From: Lachnospiraceae bacterium
GTDB taxonomy: Bacteria; Bacillota; Clostridia; Lachnospirales; Lachnospiraceae
Assembly: GCA_029008875.1 (NCBI GenBank)
Contig: JAQXJP010000025.1
Location: 1 to 64,000, forward strand
Reading direction: 5' to 3'
Length of the DNA stretch: 64,000 nucleotides
Under the pieces are notes generated by a model. The model had not been told where the DNA came from. It did no database searches and saw only the letters and a program-made list of their open reading frames with translations. The first letter of the stretch is position 1; each line of letters opens with the position of its first letter. The translations under genes were made by a program, and so were the position numbers. Shown in pieces: positions 59,051-64,000 of the stretch.

Positions 59051-59116
59051 TTACAACTTCATAACAACGGGGGAGAACCCCACCCGGCTTTGCCGGAGAT
59101 TTTTACTCAATTATAA

Positions 59117-59386
<270 letters not shown>

Positions 59387-59428
59387 TGATTGGACCAACC
59401 GATATACCGCGGAAAGGAGAGTAAAAAA

Positions 59429-59952
59429 TTGCTGTTAGCAGAACAAGATTATTCATTCTTATTTAATCTGGATGCCCAGCTGCTCTTCGATACATTGTTA
59501 CTTGCTATTGCAGTATTTTTCCTGTTTCTGGCAATGTCATACCTGCTGTTCAACCCGGCACGCAAGATGCTTCGGGACAGACAGAATCGAATCGAACAGG
59601 ACATTGACAGCGCCAAGGAAGACAAGGAAAGTGCGGCAGCACTCAAGGCCGAATATGAAGGCAAGCTGAAGGAAGTCGATAAGGAAGCGGAGGCCATTTT
59701 GGCGGAAGCGAGACAGAAGGCAATCAAGAACGAGGCCAAGATTATCGATGAGGCAAAGGAAGAAGCGTCCCGCATTATCAAGAGAGCGCAGGAGGAGGCA
59801 GAGCTTGAGAAGAAGCATGCCATGGACGACATGAAGCAGGAGATGATTCAAATTGCATCTCTCATGGCGCAGAAGGTGGTTGCAGCCTCCATCAATACGG
59901 AGATTCAGGACACTCTGGTGGATGAGACGTTAAAGGAGATGGGTGACTCAAC

Positions 59953-59965
<13 letters not shown>
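59429..59965 (+). CDS. atpF: F0F1 ATP synthase subunit b (TTG start)
   Basis: One TM + long coiled coil; GGAAAGGAG SD before TTG 59429 (ORF track start 59390). Confidence 0.92.
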
Positions 59966-62021
<2,056 letters not shown>

Positions 62022-62047
62022 GACGGCGAGAAAGTAGGTGGTAAGAA

Positions 62048-62902
62048 ATGGCCTCCATGCGAGACATAAAGCGAAGAAAACAGAGTATTTCAAGTACGCA
62101 GCAGATCACCAAAGCCATGAAGCTTGTTTCCACCGTCAAATTGCAGAAAGCCAAAACCCGCGCAGAACAAGCGGATCCATACTTTAACCACATGTACAAG
62201 ACCGTGAGTTCCATCCTGGCCAAGAGTGCGAATATCAATCATCCGTACCTGCAGACAGGGGAATCCACCAAGAAAGCAGTGGTTGTCATCACTTCCAACA
62301 GAGGACTTGCAGGCGGTTACAATTCCAATATCGTAAAACTGGTTACGGAATCCGGTTGGGATAAGGAAGATGTGAATGTCTATGCGGTGGGTGGAAAAGG
62401 TCTGGAAGCGCTTGAACGAAGAGGATACAACATTGTTGTGGACGCTTCTGCAGTAATGGAGAATCCAACCTACGCCGATGCAGCGGCACTTTGTGACAAG
62501 GTGCTGACCGCTTTTTCGGAAGGGGAGGTTGGAGAGATTTATTTGGCGTACACCCACTTCAAAAATACGGTATCCCACGAACCACAGCTTATGAAGCTGC
62601 TTCCGGTGGAGATCGATCCGGCGGAGGAAGAGCCCGAGGATCACGTATTGATGAATTATGAGCCAAATGAAGAGGAAGCTTTGAGCATGATTATTCCAAA
62701 GTATGTCACAAGCCTGTTCTACGGGGCGCTCGTAGAGGCAGTTGCAAGTGAGAACGGAGCCAGAATGCAGGCGATGGATTCGGCTACCAGCAATGCGGAG
62801 GAAATGATTGCAGATCTGACTTTGAAGTACAACAGAGCGCGTCAGAGCTCTATCACACAGGAACTTACCGAGATTATTGCCGGCGCAAATGCCATCTCAT
62901 AA
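62048..62902 (+). CDS. atpG: F0F1 ATP synthase subunit gamma
   Basis: RDIKRRKQSISSTQQITKAMKLVSTVKLQKAK; C-terminal YNRARQSSITQELTEIIAGANA. Confidence 0.96.
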   Translation: MASMRDIKRRKQSISSTQQITKAMKLVSTVKLQKAKTRAEQADPYFNHMYKTVSSILAKSANINHPYLQTGESTKKAVVVITSNRGLAGGYNSNIVKLVTESGWDKEDVNVYAVGGKGLEALERRGYNIVVDASAVMENPTYADAAALCDKVLTAFSEGEVGEIYLAYTHFKNTVSHEPQLMKLLPVEIDPAEEEPEDHVLMNYEPNEEEALSMIIPKYVTSLFYGALVEAVASENGARMQAMDSATSNAEEMIADLTLKYNRARQSSITQELTEIIAGANAIS

Positions 62903-62941
62903 TTCGGCAGGCTGTGTAAGGAATGACAGAATAAATGATAA

Positions 62942-64000
<1,059 letters not shown>

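Overview
The window is chromosomal DNA from a low-to-mid GC Firmicute, most likely Lachnospiraceae/Clostridia judged by gene families and synteny; this placement is inference. It is mostly core genome. From left to right: a TetR-like gene and oleate hydratase; a Fic protein; an HTH protein with a desulfoferrodoxin-like C-terminus; pepT; tRNA-Lys(CUU); an orphan MCP; trmB; a D-Ala-D-Ala carboxypeptidase; an ArgR-like gene divergent from an AbiEi/AbiEii-like pair; the holB/ricT/trmN6/rsmI block; rpsF-ssb-rpsR; a fructose PTS operon that also carries ptsH-ptsI-fruR; a LacI-controlled maltodextrin ABC transporter with a GH13 enzyme; a HipB/HipT-like kinase toxin-antitoxin pair; GH114, MoxR and DUF58 genes; a GH32 gene bounded by long inverted repeats; a two-component system; NfeD-SPFH; gdpP-rplI-dnaB; ferredoxin; sua5, a degenerate LMW-PTP, upp and comEB; and the F-type ATP synthase operon, truncated in atpD at the window end. 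The best candidates for something undescribed are: (1) a two-gene HipBST-like system in which a HipS-like domain appears fused to the HTH antitoxin, with a strong palindromic operator; (2) an AbiE-type pair whose AbiEii-like partner lacks recognisable nucleotidyltransferase motifs; (3) an HTH regulator with a superoxide-reductase-like domain in which one Fe-ligand His appears to be Asp; (4) a catalytically degenerate YwlE/LMW-PTP in the conserved sua5-ywlE-upp-atp neighbourhood; (5) a GH32 cassette flanked by ~47-bp near-perfect inverted REP-like repeats. No CRISPR array, prophage, rRNA or autonomous transposase was seen. All homology calls are from reading the translations by eye; no database search was run.
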